Positions 44,995 to 45,461 of a stretch of 45,461 nucleotides of DNA are shown one piece after another (within the stretch, counting starts at the first letter, position 1; each line of letters starts with the position of its first letter). The position numbers were made by a program, and so were the translations under genes. The stretch comes from an uncultured Brachyspira sp. GTDB lineage: Bacteria; Spirochaetota; Brachyspiria; Brachyspirales; Brachyspiraceae. The stretch lies in assembly GCF_944390595.1 (NCBI RefSeq), contig NZ_CALXRN010000142.1, positions 1 to 45,461 on the forward strand, read 5' to 3'. The notes beneath the pieces were generated by a model, which worked only from the letters and a program-made list of their open reading frames with translations, was not told the DNA's origin and made no database searches.

Positions 44995-45024
44995 AGTAAA
45001 CAATAATGATTAAGGGGTAATTAA

Positions 45025-45461
45025 ATGAAAAAAATAATTATAACAGCTTTAATATTAATCAATATAATAAGCTGTAATTCTAAAAAAACTGATAATACAG
45101 AAGCAACTGCAGATACTAATGCAGTTAATACCAATAATACAGAAATAGTTTCTAATGATGAAGAAATTAATACTGATACTGCAGAAATTAGTGAAGTACC
45201 AGAATGGGATTTGGAGGCTTTTAATGATCTTAAAAATGTAAAAGATGCACAATCTTTAAAAAGCTTTGAAGAGAAACATGGAGAAAGAAGTTTAATAATG
45301 GCATTACAATACGGTGATAAAAAAATGGTTACGGAATTACTTTCTTACGGTGTTAATGTTGATCAGACTTATGTTGATAATGATAGTCCATTAAAAACAG
45401 CTTCTGCAAAGGGATATTTAGAACTTGTAAAAGAGTTTATAAAAAGAGGGGCAGATGTTAA
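45025..45461 (+). CDS. Ankyrin-repeat lipoprotein, copy 2 (3' end beyond the window)
   Basis: The first 145 codons are in the window. The lipoprotein signal ends LINIISCNSKKTDN, almost the same as in copy 1 (LISVISCNSKKTDN), and the linker keeps the Thr/Asn-rich NAVNTNN. After a more divergent acidic part come ankyrin-type repeats: RSLIMALQYGDKKMVTELLS and SPLKTASAKGYLELVKEFIK. This is a tandem paralogue of the gene at 43100, with best conservation in the signal and linker. AAGGGG lies seven bases upstream of the ATG. The frame stays open to the window edge, so length and end are unknown. Confidence 0.85.
   Translation, partial: MKKIIITALILINIISCNSKKTDNTEATADTNAVNTNNTEIVSNDEEINTDTAEISEVPEWDLEAFNDLKNVKDAQSLKSFEEKHGERSLIMALQYGDKKMVTELLSYGVNVDQTYVDNDSPLKTASAKGYLELVKEFIKRGADV

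Larger units (their letters stand above)
44255..45024. other. 770-base spacer between the two ankyrin genes, full of repeats
   Basis: No credible gene. It contains a hairpin right after the first ankyrin gene (44274-44312), two identical 48-base direct repeats (44302-44349 and 44764-44811), a roughly 305-base foldback element between them (44423-44727), a hairpin at 44824-44847, a further hairpin TCTATCAG/CTGATAGA at 44872-44894, and the promoter of the second ankyrin gene. Separate entries give the details. Confidence 0.7.

Overview
The window is very AT-rich (by eye roughly three quarters A+T) with short AT-only spacers, many lipoprotein and TPR genes and strong Shine-Dalgarno sites. The gene content (TelA/XpaC pair, ankyrin-repeat lipoproteins, TPR proteins, FeoA-FeoB fusion, SelD, and an N-terminally short L27 next to a Prp-like protease) points to an anaerobic host-associated spirochaete, most likely Brachyspira. 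The genus is inferred from overall character, not from a database search. No tRNA, rRNA, CRISPR array, transposase or phage gene was seen.

Layout. 1-2.4 kb: tail of a TPR-family gene, a GC-rich palindromic spacer, a flavin reductase-like gene and a cation symporter of the glutamate/serine transporter family. 2.4-7.3 kb: ispF with a squalene synthase-like gene, then an operon of a secreted TPR protein, a small secreted protein and rsmG. 7.3-14.6 kb, all minus strand: a UPF0104-type membrane protein, a large unknown protein, a TPR protein, tgt, a chemoreceptor and a GNAT acetyltransferase. 14.6-15.8 kb: a frameshifted small membrane-anchored protein gene and a doubtful lipoprotein ORF. 15.9-21.8 kb: five tandem paralogous substrate-binding lipoproteins, then a strong terminator hairpin, then one permease and one ATPase. 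21.8-24 kb: selD and rplU-prp-rpmA. 24-29 kb: a TPR-family paralogue of the first gene in the window, a FecR-domain protein, and an xpaC-telA-phosphopantetheinyl transferase operon. 29-35 kb: nitroreductase, DUF2271-like protein, a single-pass membrane protein, a short sigma-70 factor with a TTG start, an HD-GYP-like protein and two tandem PepSY/BLIP-like secreted proteins. 35-43 kb: secA, an EamA transporter, FeoA-FeoB and a short-chain dehydrogenase. 43-45.5 kb: two tandem ankyrin lipoprotein genes (the second cut by the window edge), separated by a 770-base spacer holding a 48-base direct repeat and a roughly 305-base foldback element.

The most unusual system is the one-transporter, five-receptor ABC array. 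In all five receptors the arginine that binds the ligand carboxylate in this family is kept, while the aspartate that normally holds the alpha-amino group aligns with alanine. The loop that contacts the side chain differs in every copy, and the copies look like mosaics of one another (one 66-base run is identical between copies 4 and 5). A hairpin terminator between the receptors and the permease would make receptors outnumber transporters. Other points of interest are the squalene synthase-like gene in an apparent anaerobe, the Prp protease whose L27 partner lacks the usual cleavable extension, an A7 tract that breaks a small gene just downstream of a promoter that would give an almost leaderless mRNA, and the foldback element between the ankyrin genes.
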